The notes under the pieces: generated by a model | What the model saw: only the letters and a program-made list of their open reading frames with translations | What the model was told of the DNA's origin: nothing | Databases searched by the model: none | Origin: Moraxella caviae | GTDB lineage: Bacteria; Pseudomonadota; Gammaproteobacteria; Pseudomonadales; Moraxellaceae | DNA length: 64,000 nucleotides | Direction: 5' to 3' | NCBI RefSeq assembly: GCF_002014985.1 | Contig: NZ_MUXU01000033.1 | Coordinates: 1 to 64,000 of the forward strand | In this document: positions 45,696-53,366 of the stretch, piece by piece | Layout: each line of letters begins with the position of its first letter | Position numbering within the stretch: the first letter of the stretch is position 1 | Made by a program: the position numbers and the translations under genes

Positions 45696-46898
45696 TTAAG
45701 AAGCGTCCGCCAATGCTGCGATGGCTGGCAAAGTCTTACCTTCCACGAATTCTAGGAACGCGCCGCCGCCTGTAGAAAGGTAGCTCACCCCTGCCGCCAC
45801 GTCATATTTATCAATGGCTGCCAAGGTGTCGCCGCCGCCTGCAATGCTAAAGCCCGCGCTGTCTTTTACGGCACAAGAAAGCGTTTTGGTGCCTTCGCCA
45901 AATTGATCCACTTCAAACACGCCAACAGGGCCGTTCCACAGGATTGTTTTGGCGTTTTTCACCGCTTCGGCGATGCGTGCTGCGCTGTCTGCCGCCACGT
46001 CCAAAATCATCTCATTTTCGCCAATTTCACTCACCGATTTGCTGATGGCGTCCGCCTTGGCAAGTAAGCCCAAAAAGTCATCAAAATCAATTTGTGATTT
46101 GTCCGCCACCACCACATCGCTTGGCAAGATGATGTTGGTTTTTTGCATGATGGCTTTGGCGGTGTCCACAAGGTCAGGCTCGTACAAAGACGCGCCCACG
46201 TTCACGCCAGTTGCCGCAAGGAAAGTATTGGCAATGCCGCCGCCCACCACGATGCTGTCGCACATTTCGCTAAGGCTTGTCAAAACGTCAAGTTTGGTGG
46301 AGACTTTTGAGCCGCCCACAATCGCAAGCACTGGCGCTTCTGGATTATCCAGCGCACGAGCCAGTGCATCAAGCTCAGCCGCAAGCAAATGCCCTGCGCA
46401 CACCGCCTTGCCGTCCGCTGCTGCCGCACGAATCACGCCTTCAGTAGAAGCCTGCGCGCGGTGCGCCGTGCCAAATGCGTCCATGACAAACACATCGCAC
46501 AAATCGGCATATTTTTTGGATAATTCAGCACTGTTTTTCTTCTCGCCATGATTAAAACGCACGTTTTCTAGCACCACAAGCTCGCCTGCTTTGGCGTCCA
46601 CGCCATTGTCCAGATAATCTTTTGAAAAAGACACAGGAAAATCTAGGTGCTGCGCCAGATAGTTCGCCACTGGTTCAAGCGAATATTCGTCTGCAGGCTC
46701 ACCTTCGGTTGGGCGACCCAAATGCGATGCCACCATCACCGCCGCACCTTGCGCCAAAGCGTCCTTGAGCGTTGGCAAGGCAGCCTGCAAGCGCACATCG
46801 CTTGTGATTACGCCATTTTTAATCGGCACGTTCAAATCTTCACGAATCAGTACGCGCTTTGCCGTTAAATCCAAATCCTTCATATTAACGATGGTCAT
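45696..46898 (-). CDS. pgk: Phosphoglycerate kinase
   Basis: Glycolytic and gluconeogenic ATP-linked kinase. 400 residues from the ATG at 46898, with AAGGTG upstream; the frame is open further upstream but without a family match. [31 protein letters not shown] and [15 protein letters not shown] are substrate- and nucleotide-binding signatures; [17 protein letters not shown] is the C-terminal hinge motif. Upstream on the minus strand a TGCTACAAT extended -10 lies near 47020. Confidence 0.96.
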   Translation of the reverse strand: MTIVNMKDLDLTAKRVLIREDLNVPIKNGVITSDVRLQAALPTLKDALAQGAAVMVASHLGRPTEGEPADEYSLEPVANYLAQHLDFPVSFSKDYLDNGVDAKAGELVVLENVRFNHGEKKNSAELSKKYADLCDVFVMDAFGTAHRAQASTEGVIRAAAADGKAVCAGHLLAAELDALARALDNPEAPVLAIVGGSKVSTKLDVLTSLSEMCDSIVVGGGIANTFLAATGVNVGASLYEPDLVDTAKAIMQKTNIILPSDVVVADKSQIDFDDFLGLLAKADAISKSVSEIGENEMILDVAADSAARIAEAVKNAKTILWNGPVGVFEVDQFGEGTKTLSCAVKDSAGFSIAGGGDTLAAIDKYDVAAGVSYLSTGGGAFLEFVEGKTLPAIAALADAS

Positions 46899-47256
46899 AT
46901 TGCACCTTTTTGTGATGGTTGAGTAAAAGCCGCCATTTGGCTGGCAACATAAAATAAGCTCGCCTTGTCGTTGCAAGGTTTCGCTGTTTTAAGACTGTAT
47001 AAACGCATTCATTGTAGCACATTTTACTAAGTTCGGCGGCTTAATTTACGAAAAATCCTGTACGCTTAAATTTTCGTGCTAAGCATAAGATTTTATCTAA
47101 ATTTTGTGCTACAATACCACGTTAATTTGGGTAAAATTTAACCCAGCTGCATTTATGATTTTAAGTTAAGATTTTTGTTGGCGAGCGATTTTGGTTTATG
47201 ATTGCCGCCGTGTGCGATTTAGAAGTTAAATTTAATAAAAATATCAAGAGTTTACC
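46899..47256. other. Divergent promoter region of pgk and the HIT gene
   Basis: No gene. It holds a TGCTACAAT on each strand: minus at about 47021-47013 (for pgk) and plus at 47107-47115 (for the HIT gene). Both are extended -10 elements. A near-palindrome, GGGTAAAATTTAACCC, lies at about 47128-47144. Confidence 0.45.
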
Positions 47257-47694
47257 ATGTTTCAACTACACCCAACCTTAGCCAAAGACACGTTTTTGGT
47301 GGGCGATTTTCCGCTGTCTACTGTGCGTTTGATGAACGATTGCCAATTTCCGTGGCTGATTTTGGTGCCGCGCGTATCTGGCGTTAAGGAAATTTATGAA
47401 TTGTCAGCTGCCGACCAAGTGCAGTTTTTGCGTGAGTCTAGCTGGGTTTCTAGCCAGATGGCAAAGATTTTTGGCGCAGATAAAATGAACGTTGCCGCGC
47501 TTGGCAATCAAGTGCCGCAGCTGCATTTTCACCACATCGTCCGCTACCAGAACGACTCACGCTGGCCAAATCCTGTGTGGGGCACGCCTGCGATTCCTTA
47601 CACCGCTGAAGTACTGCAGCATATGCAGCAAACGCTGATGATGGCGCTGCGTGGACACCATGAAATGCCGTTTGACTGGAAAATGACCACATAG
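47257..47694 (+). CDS. HIT-family (histidine triad) nucleotide hydrolase
   Basis: 145 residues. LMNDCQFPWLILVPRVSG is the N-terminal strand pair and QLHFHHIVRYQNDSRWPNPV contains the triad-like HFHH. HIT proteins cleave nucleoside phosphoramidates or diadenosine polyphosphates; this subgroup with RWPNPVWG is a common proteobacterial one. It is the last host gene before the prophage integrase. Confidence 0.85.
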   Translation: MFQLHPTLAKDTFLVGDFPLSTVRLMNDCQFPWLILVPRVSGVKEIYELSAADQVQFLRESSWVSSQMAKIFGADKMNVAALGNQVPQLHFHHIVRYQNDSRWPNPVWGTPAIPYTAEVLQHMQQTLMMALRGHHEMPFDWKMTT

Positions 47695-47846
47695 TTCTTT
47701 GACTGTCGTTCATTGTCTGTAGATGTCTGCTAAATTATTGATTTATTTTGCTTTATTTTCTCTTATCGTCTGTTATTGTCGCTGGCAATCTTTCGGTATA
47801 GCGCAATAATAGTAGTAAGATTAGTAGTAAGATTTAAGGCAGAACA
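47695..47846. other. Possible left attachment region of the prophage
   Basis: The gap between the HIT gene and the integrase should contain attL if the integrase gene marks the prophage edge. It holds no tRNA. A short repeat (TAGTAGTAAGAT, twice at about 47809-47835) lies just before the integrase. The core cannot be set because the other junction is outside the window. Confidence 0.25.
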
Positions 47847-49061
47847 ATGCGAACCATCAAACCATTAACCAACAAACAGATAGAAATCGCCAAACCAAAA
47901 GATAAGCCTTATCGCCTATACGATGGCGCAGGCTTGTCTTTGTGCGTCAGCAGCAAAAAAACTTGGCATTTTAGCTACGCCAAGCCCTACATCAAAAAAC
48001 GCACCATGATGTCGCTTGGCACTTATCCGCAAATCAGCCTTGTGGACGCACGAGCCTTGCGCGATGAATATAACGCCCTACTTGCCAAAAACATTGACCC
48101 GCAAGAACACAAAAGAATGCTGGCGCAAAACGAAGTTAATGTTTTGCAAAATACATTTGCGCGTGTCGGCGAAAAATGGCTATCACAACAAAACTACTCA
48201 AGAATAACCCAGCAAAGCGCAGAACGCTACTTGCGCTATGCCAACGCTTATTTGGCGCAAATCCCTGTTGCTAAAATAACCAGCCATGATATTTTGACCA
48301 TCTGCGAAACCGTTGCAGAAAAACACAGCTCACTTATCGCAAGTTGCGTCAAAACAAAAATCGCCCAAGTGCTAGATTTTGCATTAGGTCGCCGCCTGAT
48401 TGACACCAATGTGGCACGGCAACTTACCAACACCCACCAAGCACACCAAAAAGGCAATCGCCCTGCGCTGACCGACTCGCAGCAATTTTCACAATTTTTA
48501 CGCTTCATACACCAAGACAGCTTGCCGGGCTTATCTTTCATCAATCAGCAATTTTTAAAATTAGCCCCCTATCTATTCGTGCGCCCCGGTGAATTGGCGC
48601 AAATGCACTGCGATGATATTGACTGGCAACTCAACCAATGGCGATTCACACCCTCAAAAACCAAGAAAAGCACAGGTGTTCAGCTTATCGTTCCTTTATC
48701 TCGCCAAGCAATAAAAATCATCAAAGAAACCATCAGTTATCATGGGCAAGACTATGTGTTTTGTTCGGTGCGCCGCAAAGAAGGCTACATTGAAAACCGC
48801 ACGATTTCCGCGTGGGTGCGAGCAAACGGCTTTCAAGACCTACAAACACTGCATGGGCTTCGTGCCAGCGCAAAAACCATCTTAGAAGAAGTGCTGGAAT
48901 TTGACCCAAGATACGTTGAAATGCAATTAGGACACGTCGTCAAAGACGCCAACGGTACAGCATATAACCGCACAAAATTTATAAAACGGCGAACAGAAAT
49001 GATGCAAGCATGGGCGGATTATTTAGATGAGCTTATTGCCAAGCAAAAAGCCAAAGCATAA
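47847..49061 (+). CDS. int: Phage tyrosine recombinase (integrase), P4 type
   Basis: 404 residues. The N-terminal arm-binding domain (DUF4102 type: PLTNKQIEIAKPKDKPYRLY, MMSLGTYPQISLVDARALRD) is followed by a core-binding domain and the catalytic domain. Active-site residues are visible as Arg in LFVRPGELAQMHCDDID, His-x-x-Arg in LHGLRASAKTIL, His in QLGHVVKD, and Tyr in TAYNRTKF. It appears intact. It marks the left edge of the prophage next to the host HIT gene. Confidence 0.93.
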   Translation: MRTIKPLTNKQIEIAKPKDKPYRLYDGAGLSLCVSSKKTWHFSYAKPYIKKRTMMSLGTYPQISLVDARALRDEYNALLAKNIDPQEHKRMLAQNEVNVLQNTFARVGEKWLSQQNYSRITQQSAERYLRYANAYLAQIPVAKITSHDILTICETVAEKHSSLIASCVKTKIAQVLDFALGRRLIDTNVARQLTNTHQAHQKGNRPALTDSQQFSQFLRFIHQDSLPGLSFINQQFLKLAPYLFVRPGELAQMHCDDIDWQLNQWRFTPSKTKKSTGVQLIVPLSRQAIKIIKETISYHGQDYVFCSVRRKEGYIENRTISAWVRANGFQDLQTLHGLRASAKTILEEVLEFDPRYVEMQLGHVVKDANGTAYNRTKFIKRRTEMMQAWADYLDELIAKQKAKA

Positions 49062-49077
49062 CGCCTCGGCTTTTTTT
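49045..49077 (+). terminator. Terminator at the integrase end
   Basis: AAAAAGCC and GGCTTTTT arms around a loop of about 15 bases that includes the int stop codon, followed by more T. Confidence 0.55.
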
Positions 49078-49245
49078 GGGCTGTTGTATCACTAGCCGTA
49101 CAATAATATTCTAATTCACACACCCTGTGGCGTGGTCGCTTATCAAGCGCACAAGCATTGGCTTGTACGTACATAGTACAGCAGCCCAAAATTCATGTCA
49201 AGCACAATTTTTTTTGAAAAAATTAAAAAATTTTAAAAATAATGC

Positions 49246-49274
49246 TTGACTTGTAACCATTATCATACTATAAT
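49246..49274 (+). promoter_or_regulatory. Near-perfect sigma-70 promoter of the accessory cluster
   Basis: TTGACT (49246-49251), a 17-base spacer, then TATAAT (49269-49274): 11 of 12 consensus bases. It drives the acidic 122-residue protein gene and probably the genes to 50783. Confidence 0.8.
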
Positions 49275-49279
49275 ACACA

Positions 49280-49301
49280 CATCAACCAAAGATGGTTGAT
49301 G
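49280..49301. promoter_or_regulatory. 9-bp inverted repeat just downstream of the promoter (operator or leader hairpin)
   Basis: CATCAACCA and TGGTTGATG arms with a 4-base loop, starting 6 bases after the -10 box, so at the transcription start. The position fits a repressor operator; in RNA it would be a 5' hairpin. Confidence 0.6.
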
Positions 49302-49342
49302 GAAAACTGAACTAACACGCCTACTAGGGCAGGAGAAAAATC

Positions 49343-49711
49343 ATGCAAGTACTTATCATTGAAACCAACGAAATCGCAACTCTAAACGAGCTAATTGACC
49401 CAAAAAACGGTTGCGACTTACTACAAGATTTCATCGGCAACCACGGCGGATTTGGCGAAAACACCGACAGTCAATTTAAGCCTGTGCATGGCTACATTGG
49501 CGATGATTATGTAGAATACATCACAAGCCAAGACAACTATAACTGGTGGAATGCAGTTGTCGCCAATCAGCAAGAAGCCATTGATTTGATTGCACAAATG
49601 GCAGATGAACATGGCGAAAAGGTGCATGAAATTGCAGCAGATGCAGGGCAAACAGACCTAGAAGACCAAGCAAGTGCCATTATCCACGCACTAAACCAAG
49701 CATTTAACTAA
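49343..49711 (+). CDS. Highly acidic small phage protein of unknown function
   Basis: 122 residues with about 22 Asp/Glu, about three Lys and no Arg, so a very low pI. Opens MQVLIIETNEIATLNELIDP; the centre has YITSQDNYNWWNAVVANQQE and the C-terminus is helical. No family recognised. AGGAG lies 9 bases before the ATG. It is first behind a near-consensus promoter with an inverted repeat at the start site, so it is probably made strongly and early, or under repression. Small, very acidic phage proteins often mimic DNA or block host defence, but nothing here proves that role. Confidence 0.7.
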   Translation: MQVLIIETNEIATLNELIDPKNGCDLLQDFIGNHGGFGENTDSQFKPVHGYIGDDYVEYITSQDNYNWWNAVVANQQEAIDLIAQMADEHGEKVHEIAADAGQTDLEDQASAIIHALNQAFN

Positions 49712-49752
49712 GATAACCAGCCCTGCCAAGTGCAGGGCTTTGGAGCTTAAAA

Positions 49753-50295
49753 ATGGCAAAACCAAGCAACCACGAAACGGCTTTGGCGGCTATGATTGCC
49801 CATCAAAAAAACCGCCGCGCCGATTGGGAAAGCGTGGATTGGACAAAGCATAATGACGAGATTGCCCAGCTGCTGAGCCGCCACCCTGATTCGGTGGCAA
49901 AAATGCGCACCAAATTTGGCGCACAAGGCATGGCAAAACGCAAACCAAGGCGAAAATATAAGGTAACTCGCAAGGCAGTGCCACCACCGCACACGCAAGA
50001 GCTGGCAACAGCCGCCGCCAAAATTAGCCCAAAATCGGGCAGGTATGAAACCAATGTGAATGCCAAACGCTGGCTCATTATATCACCAAGCGGTCAAAGG
50101 TTTGAGTTTAGCAACCTACAGCACTTTGTGCGAAATCACCCAGAATTATTTGCCAAAGCCGATACGGTGTGGAAACGTCAAGGTGGTAAGCGTGGCACGG
50201 GCGGCGAATATTGCAACGCAAGTAATGGGCTGGCGCAGGCGGCAAGACTAAACATTGGCTGGAAGGGCTGGCAGGCGAAAATTATTAAGGGGTGA
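49753..50295 (+). CDS. Putative DNA-binding phage protein (HTH + NUMOD-like repeat)
   Basis: 180 basic residues. The N-terminal part (DWTKHNDEIAQLLSRHPDSV, then AKMRTKFG) looks like a helix-turn-helix, followed by a basic linker (KRKPRRKYKVTRK). The C-terminal half, SPSGQRFEFSNLQHFVRNHP and GLAQAARLNIGWKGWQ, resembles the NUMOD-type DNA-contact segment found with phage homing nucleases, but no HNH or GIY-YIG catalytic domain is present. It could be the regulator of this cluster, as HTH partners accompany many phage accessory genes. Ribosome site is weak. Confidence 0.6.
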   Translation: MAKPSNHETALAAMIAHQKNRRADWESVDWTKHNDEIAQLLSRHPDSVAKMRTKFGAQGMAKRKPRRKYKVTRKAVPPPHTQELATAAAKISPKSGRYETNVNAKRWLIISPSGQRFEFSNLQHFVRNHPELFAKADTVWKRQGGKRGTGGEYCNASNGLAQAARLNIGWKGWQAKIIKG

Positions 50296-50307
50296 AATAA
50301 GGAGAAT

Positions 50308-50595
50308 ATGAACAAAAAATCCATCAGTCAGCGAGTGCGCCGCATTAACAACCCAAAAGACAAATTAGCACTGGTACAAGAATGGGTAAGCCAGCGCCAA
50401 AGTGATTTTTTTAGCGCGTTTGAACAATTAGAATATGCTGTTGGCGTAGATGACTTGCAACAAATCCACGAAGCCATGGACAAAATCAAAGACATCGCCA
50501 TCAAAAACTACAAAGCCATGCCGAATATCGCAGAGGCTATGCTGGTGAGCAAACATTACACGGTAGATTTGGACGAATACGAGCAGGAAAAATGA
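50308..50595 (+). CDS. Small helical phage protein of unknown function
   Basis: 95 residues, helical and charged, beginning MNKKSISQRVRRINNPKDKL; no recognised motif. AAGGAG lies just before the ATG. The last codons overlap the next gene by four bases (ATGA), showing a shared operon. Confidence 0.6.
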   Translation: MNKKSISQRVRRINNPKDKLALVQEWVSQRQSDFFSAFEQLEYAVGVDDLQQIHEAMDKIKDIAIKNYKAMPNIAEAMLVSKHYTVDLDEYEQEK

Positions 50596-50783
50596 GCAAG
50601 ACACAACTACAGCGCAACCAAGAATATAAAGAACGCAACAACGTTAAAGGCATAAGCGCAAGTTTTAACTTGTCAAAAGACGATGAACGCACGGCTTATG
50701 AAATTTGGCAAGATTTGCCAAATAAAAAGCAAGTGTTGATTGATTTGTTGTTGCAATATGACAACGAACGATTTGAAAAATAA
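50592..50783 (+). CDS. Small phage protein, possible ribbon-helix-helix
   Basis: 63 residues. A basic start (MSKTQLQRNQEYKERNNVKG) is followed by ISASFNLSKDDERTAYEIWQ and QVLIDLLLQYDNE, which could be the strand and two helices of a ribbon-helix-helix repressor. Translationally coupled to the preceding gene. Last gene of the cluster before the shared terminator. Confidence 0.55.
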   Translation: MSKTQLQRNQEYKERNNVKGISASFNLSKDDERTAYEIWQDLPNKKQVLIDLLLQYDNERFEK

Positions 50784-50788
50784 AACAA

Positions 50789-50815
50789 ATCCCCCAAGCT
50801 GAGAACTTGGGGGAT
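50789..50815. terminator. Bidirectional terminator between accessory cluster and late operon
   Basis: ATCCCCCAAG and CTTGGGGGAT arms with a 7-base loop, shared by the rightward cluster and the leftward lysis genes. Confidence 0.75.
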
Positions 50816-50822
50816 TGTTGTG

Positions 50823-51365
50823 TTAGCCAATCGTAAAGCTACTTTGCCGCTGCCGCCCACTCGGGTGCTTATACGCCAAATGCACCCAGCTGTTCGGACG
50901 CTTTGGGTATTCGATGATGGCTTGGTCAAACTTAATGCCACGCTTTTTAAATTCACGCACCAAAAACGGCACGATTTTGGCTGGCACACCAAAGGCAGGG
51001 CAGCTAAAATCAATGGCAAAGCCGTGCTTATGCGCCGAATTACTCGCCCCGCCAATGCGTTTGTTTAGAGCTGGTGAACGATAGCCACTGGTGATACGAA
51101 TTGGCTGCCCTAGAATGTCACGAGCGGGTTGCCACAAGTTCTCTGCGCTATCAATCAAGTTTTGTAATGTGGCATGGTCTGGCATATTGTCAATGCGGTT
51201 GCGTGATGCCGTTTGGCTGGCTAGTAGCTCGTTTAGCGTGATGTTGGGCGTGATTTGAATCACCATGCCATCTGCCAAGGCTTTACGCAGGGCTTTTTTG
51301 GACTGCTCGCCCCATTTGCCGTCGGGTGTTGTACCGATTTTTTGTTGAATGTCTTTAATTTGCAT
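50823..51365 (-). CDS. Phage endolysin, M15-type peptidase
   Basis: 180 residues, last gene of the late operon. A short N-terminal peptidoglycan-binding-like segment (IQQKIGTTPDGKWGEQSKKA) precedes an M15_3 D-Ala-D-Ala-type peptidase domain: SGYRSPALNKRIGG, SAHKHGFAIDFSC with zinc His and Asp, and WVHLAY with the last His. No signal peptide, so it needs the holin encoded 4 bases upstream. Confidence 0.88.
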   Translation of the reverse strand: MQIKDIQQKIGTTPDGKWGEQSKKALRKALADGMVIQITPNITLNELLASQTASRNRIDNMPDHATLQNLIDSAENLWQPARDILGQPIRITSGYRSPALNKRIGGASNSAHKHGFAIDFSCPAFGVPAKIVPFLVREFKKRGIKFDQAIIEYPKRPNSWVHLAYKHPSGRQRQSSFTIG

Positions 51366-51368
51366 GAT

Positions 51369-51695
51369 TTACTCTCCGATTTTAAAACGTTTTTTAACCA
51401 AGTCTGTTGCACTGTCAATGGCTCGTCCGCCAGCATGACCGCTGATTGCCACAGCAACGGCGGTATAAAGTGGTTCAATACTCCATGCCTTGCAGATTAA
51501 AAATGTGACAATACCTGCAAAGACCGAAATCACAATTTCACTTAATAGGCGAACAAAGATAAAGCCCAAAGGCTGTTTTTCTTTGCTTTCATTAAGCCGT
51601 CTGATAAAGCCGACAAATCCACCCAGCACTGCCAAAAACAACACCCAAGGCAGTGCCACAAAAAATTGCAGCCAATCATTTTCGTTGTAGTTCAT
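51369..51695 (-). CDS. Phage holin
   Basis: 108 residues with two or three membrane spans (FFVALPWVLFLAVLGGFVGF, LLSEIVISVFAGIVTFLICK, a weaker third) and a charged C-terminus (LVKKRFKIGE). The arrangement resembles LydA-type holins. The position directly upstream of the endolysin supports the call. GGAG precedes the ATG, and two strong terminators stand directly upstream of its ribosome site. Confidence 0.8.
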   Translation of the reverse strand: MNYNENDWLQFFVALPWVLFLAVLGGFVGFIRRLNESKEKQPLGFIFVRLLSEIVISVFAGIVTFLICKAWSIEPLYTAVAVAISGHAGGRAIDSATDLVKKRFKIGE

Positions 51696-51707
51696 GTTTG
51701 CTCCAAT

Positions 51708-51751
51708 AAAAAAGCCCCGTTTGGGGCGTGAAAAAACCGCTTATTAAGCGG
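51708..51751 (-). terminator. Tandem terminators directly upstream of the holin gene
   Basis: On the minus strand CCGCTT/AAGCGG with TTTTTT (51751-51731), then GCCCC/GGGGC with TTTTTT (51727-51708), 13 bases before the holin ATG. Late transcription must read through both to express the lysis genes, unless a promoter lies between. Confidence 0.8.
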
Positions 51752-51769
51752 CTGATAAAAAATTGCAAA

Positions 51770-51798
51770 TTGACATATCAATACAAGCCATCTATAAT
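51770..51798 (+). promoter_or_regulatory. Consensus promoter of hicAB module 1
   Basis: TTGACA (51770-51775), 17 bases, TATAAT (51793-51798): a perfect sigma-70 match, 31 bases before hicA. Confidence 0.85.
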
Positions 51799-51799
51799 A

Positions 51800-51817
51800 G
51801 CAACTATATTTAGTTGC
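51800..51817. promoter_or_regulatory. Operator-like inverted repeat of hicAB module 1
   Basis: GCAACTA and TAGTTGC with a 4-base spacer, starting 2 bases after the -10 box. A likely site for repression by the ribbon-helix-helix domain of HicB. Confidence 0.6.
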
Positions 51818-51828
51818 ATATAATCATT

Positions 51829-52083
51829 ATGACCAAATCAGATAAGCTAAAAACCAAATTAAAAGGCGATATTAAAACCTTTGTCTTTGATGACTTGGTA
51901 ACTTTATTATCCCAGCTCGGCTATCAAATGCACGAACGGGCAGGCAGCCGAGTAGTATTCATTCACCAAGATGACGATAGCGACCGCATTCATCTGCACA
52001 AGCCACACCCTGAAAACACCATCAAAGGCGGTGCTTTAAAGGCGGTTAAAACCTATTTACTTGAAAAAGGTCATTTGACCTAA
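51829..52083 (+). CDS. hicA: HicA toxin (mRNA interferase), module 1
   Basis: 84 residues with a double-stranded-RNA-binding-like fold: LVTLLSQLGYQMHERAGSRV contains the helix-strand start, and HKPHPENTIKGGALKAVKTY carries the conserved segment of the larger HicA subgroup. The usual catalytic His region is RIHLHKPHP. The ATG at 51829 is preferred over an upstream in-frame TTG. hicB follows after 11 bases. The cassette is antisense to the tail operon. Confidence 0.88.
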   Translation: MTKSDKLKTKLKGDIKTFVFDDLVTLLSQLGYQMHERAGSRVVFIHQDDDSDRIHLHKPHPENTIKGGALKAVKTYLLEKGHLT

Positions 52084-52094
52084 GGTAATACAAC

Positions 52095-52424
52095 ATGATG
52101 ACTTATAAAGGCTATGTTGCCACCTATGAGCTTGATACTGATGATGAGATTTTTTATGGCAAATTGATTGGTATCAATCAGCTGGTTACTTTTGAGGCGA
52201 CCACTGCCCACGACTTAAAACAAGCCTTTTATGACAGCGTGGATGATTATTTGGCATTTTGTGCCGAAAATAACATCACACCTGATAAGCCATTTAAAGG
52301 CTCGTTCAATGTACGCATTGACAGTGATTTACACCGCCGTGCTGTGATGGCAAGTCGTGGCAGCAGCCTAAACGCCTTTGTTGCCGATGCCATCAAAGAA
52401 AAGCTGGGCGGTTTATACGCTTAG
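52095..52424 (+). CDS. hicB: HicB antitoxin (ribbon-helix-helix type), module 1
   Basis: 109 residues. The N-terminal HicB fold (YKGYVATYELDTDDEIFYGK, DLKQAFYDSVDDYLAFC) is followed by a ribbon-helix-helix (GSFNVRIDSDLHRRAVMASR, SLNAFVADAI). It is related to the orphan hicB at 14930. The stop lies 11 bases from the end of the convergent tail gene. Confidence 0.88.
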   Translation: MMTYKGYVATYELDTDDEIFYGKLIGINQLVTFEATTAHDLKQAFYDSVDDYLAFCAENNITPDKPFKGSFNVRIDSDLHRRAVMASRGSSLNAFVADAIKEKLGGLYA

Positions 52425-52434
52425 TTTTTGGTGG

Positions 52435-53067
52435 TTAAAGCCCTGTTAAATCCACAAGTAGTGGTGGGCTGGTGTAGGCTTCATTATGCGCCCCATGTCT
52501 TGTATCAGACTGCCAAAACTGCGTTAGCACCCCTTGATGGTTATACCAAAACATGACATTATAAACATCATATTCATAGGCATAGCCCAAAGCCTGCTGT
52601 TCGCCATATTGGATAGGCACAGGGCTGGTATAAAGCAAGCCGTATTGTCTGTTAGCATCTAATCGCATACCCTGTTGGCATACACCCAGCACATTAAGAT
52701 ACTTTAAACGACTGTCAAATACCAGCTCGCCATTTTGGTCGCTGTAAATTTTTAGTCCTGCCTTACCCGTTGCCGCAGCTTCTGATGGGTTGCCAAACAA
52801 ATAAAACGTGCGACCACTTGGATTGATGACAAACAGTTTTATCCCGCTTTTGTTATTGGTTACAAAGTGATTGCACAATGCAATGGCACTGTCTTTGGTA
52901 TTGCTAAGCGGTACGACCGCCACCCCAATTTTGTTGAATTGTACGACAGGTGACCAGCCCCTGTCTTTAATCTGGTCGGCTGTGCGTGTGACGGTCTCAA
53001 TCAATGCCAAATTTTTATGCCGACCGTCAATTAAAATATGCCCGTTGGGTTTATGCAGTTTAATCAA
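52435..53067 (-). CDS. Tail-tip accessory protein (DUF6453-like)
   Basis: 210 residues, soluble, beta-rich (IKLFVINPSGRTFYLFGNPS, YEYDVYNVMFWYN). It overlaps the end of the related smaller gene upstream by 8 bases. Proteins of this kind follow J in many siphoviruses and probably sit at the tail tip or baseplate. Family assignment rests on position and general look. Confidence 0.55.
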   Translation of the reverse strand: MIKLHKPNGHILIDGRHKNLALIETVTRTADQIKDRGWSPVVQFNKIGVAVVPLSNTKDSAIALCNHFVTNNKSGIKLFVINPSGRTFYLFGNPSEAAATGKAGLKIYSDQNGELVFDSRLKYLNVLGVCQQGMRLDANRQYGLLYTSPVPIQYGEQQALGYAYEYDVYNVMFWYNHQGVLTQFWQSDTRHGAHNEAYTSPPLLVDLTGL

Positions 53068-53356
53068 TGCTGGATACTCCTACATATAGCGCATAGTTTT
53101 TATTGCTGCGATTACTATAAGATAAGCGCTTACCGCCTAAAGTTGCCCGAATGCGTGGGTCAAAGGTCAAATCATTATCATTCCCTTCGCTTTTTAACAT
53201 AAAAAACCAAAACGGTTTGCCTGTGGTGTCAATGGTAAAATTACCACTGGCACCCGTTGGCAAATCAATCACGGCAAGTAGTCGTGATGTGTTTTTTGAC
53301 AAATCAAACAAAACCCCACCAGTGGCGGGGTCATAACATCTTACATTTGCACTCAA
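53060..53356 (-). CDS. Small tail-tip accessory protein (DUF6453-like)
   Basis: 98 residues starting MSANVRCYDPATGGVLFDLS, with FTIDTTGKPFWFFML and a final YALYVGVSSID. The opening 'CYDPATG' and the beta-rich pattern match small DUF6453-type proteins found after J. It begins 10 bases after the J stop. Confidence 0.6.
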   Translation of the reverse strand: MSANVRCYDPATGGVLFDLSKNTSRLLAVIDLPTGASGNFTIDTTGKPFWFFMLKSEGNDNDLTFDPRIRATLGGKRLSYSNRSNKNYALYVGVSSID

Positions 53357-53366
53357 TCATTGCTCC

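Noticed and set aside
45949..46551. Plus-strand ORF of 200 codons opposite pgk
   Set aside because: Antisense shadow of pgk; Ser/Ala-rich low-complexity translation and no ribosome site.
47695..47846. tRNA gene as integration target of the prophage
   Set aside because: No cloverleaf or CCA-end sequence could be found between the HIT gene and int, nor elsewhere in the window.
49173..49188. TAGTACAGCAGCCC as another IS1595-type end near the int gene
   Set aside because: It has an internal insertion relative to the IS end and lacks the CCCC terminus; likely chance.
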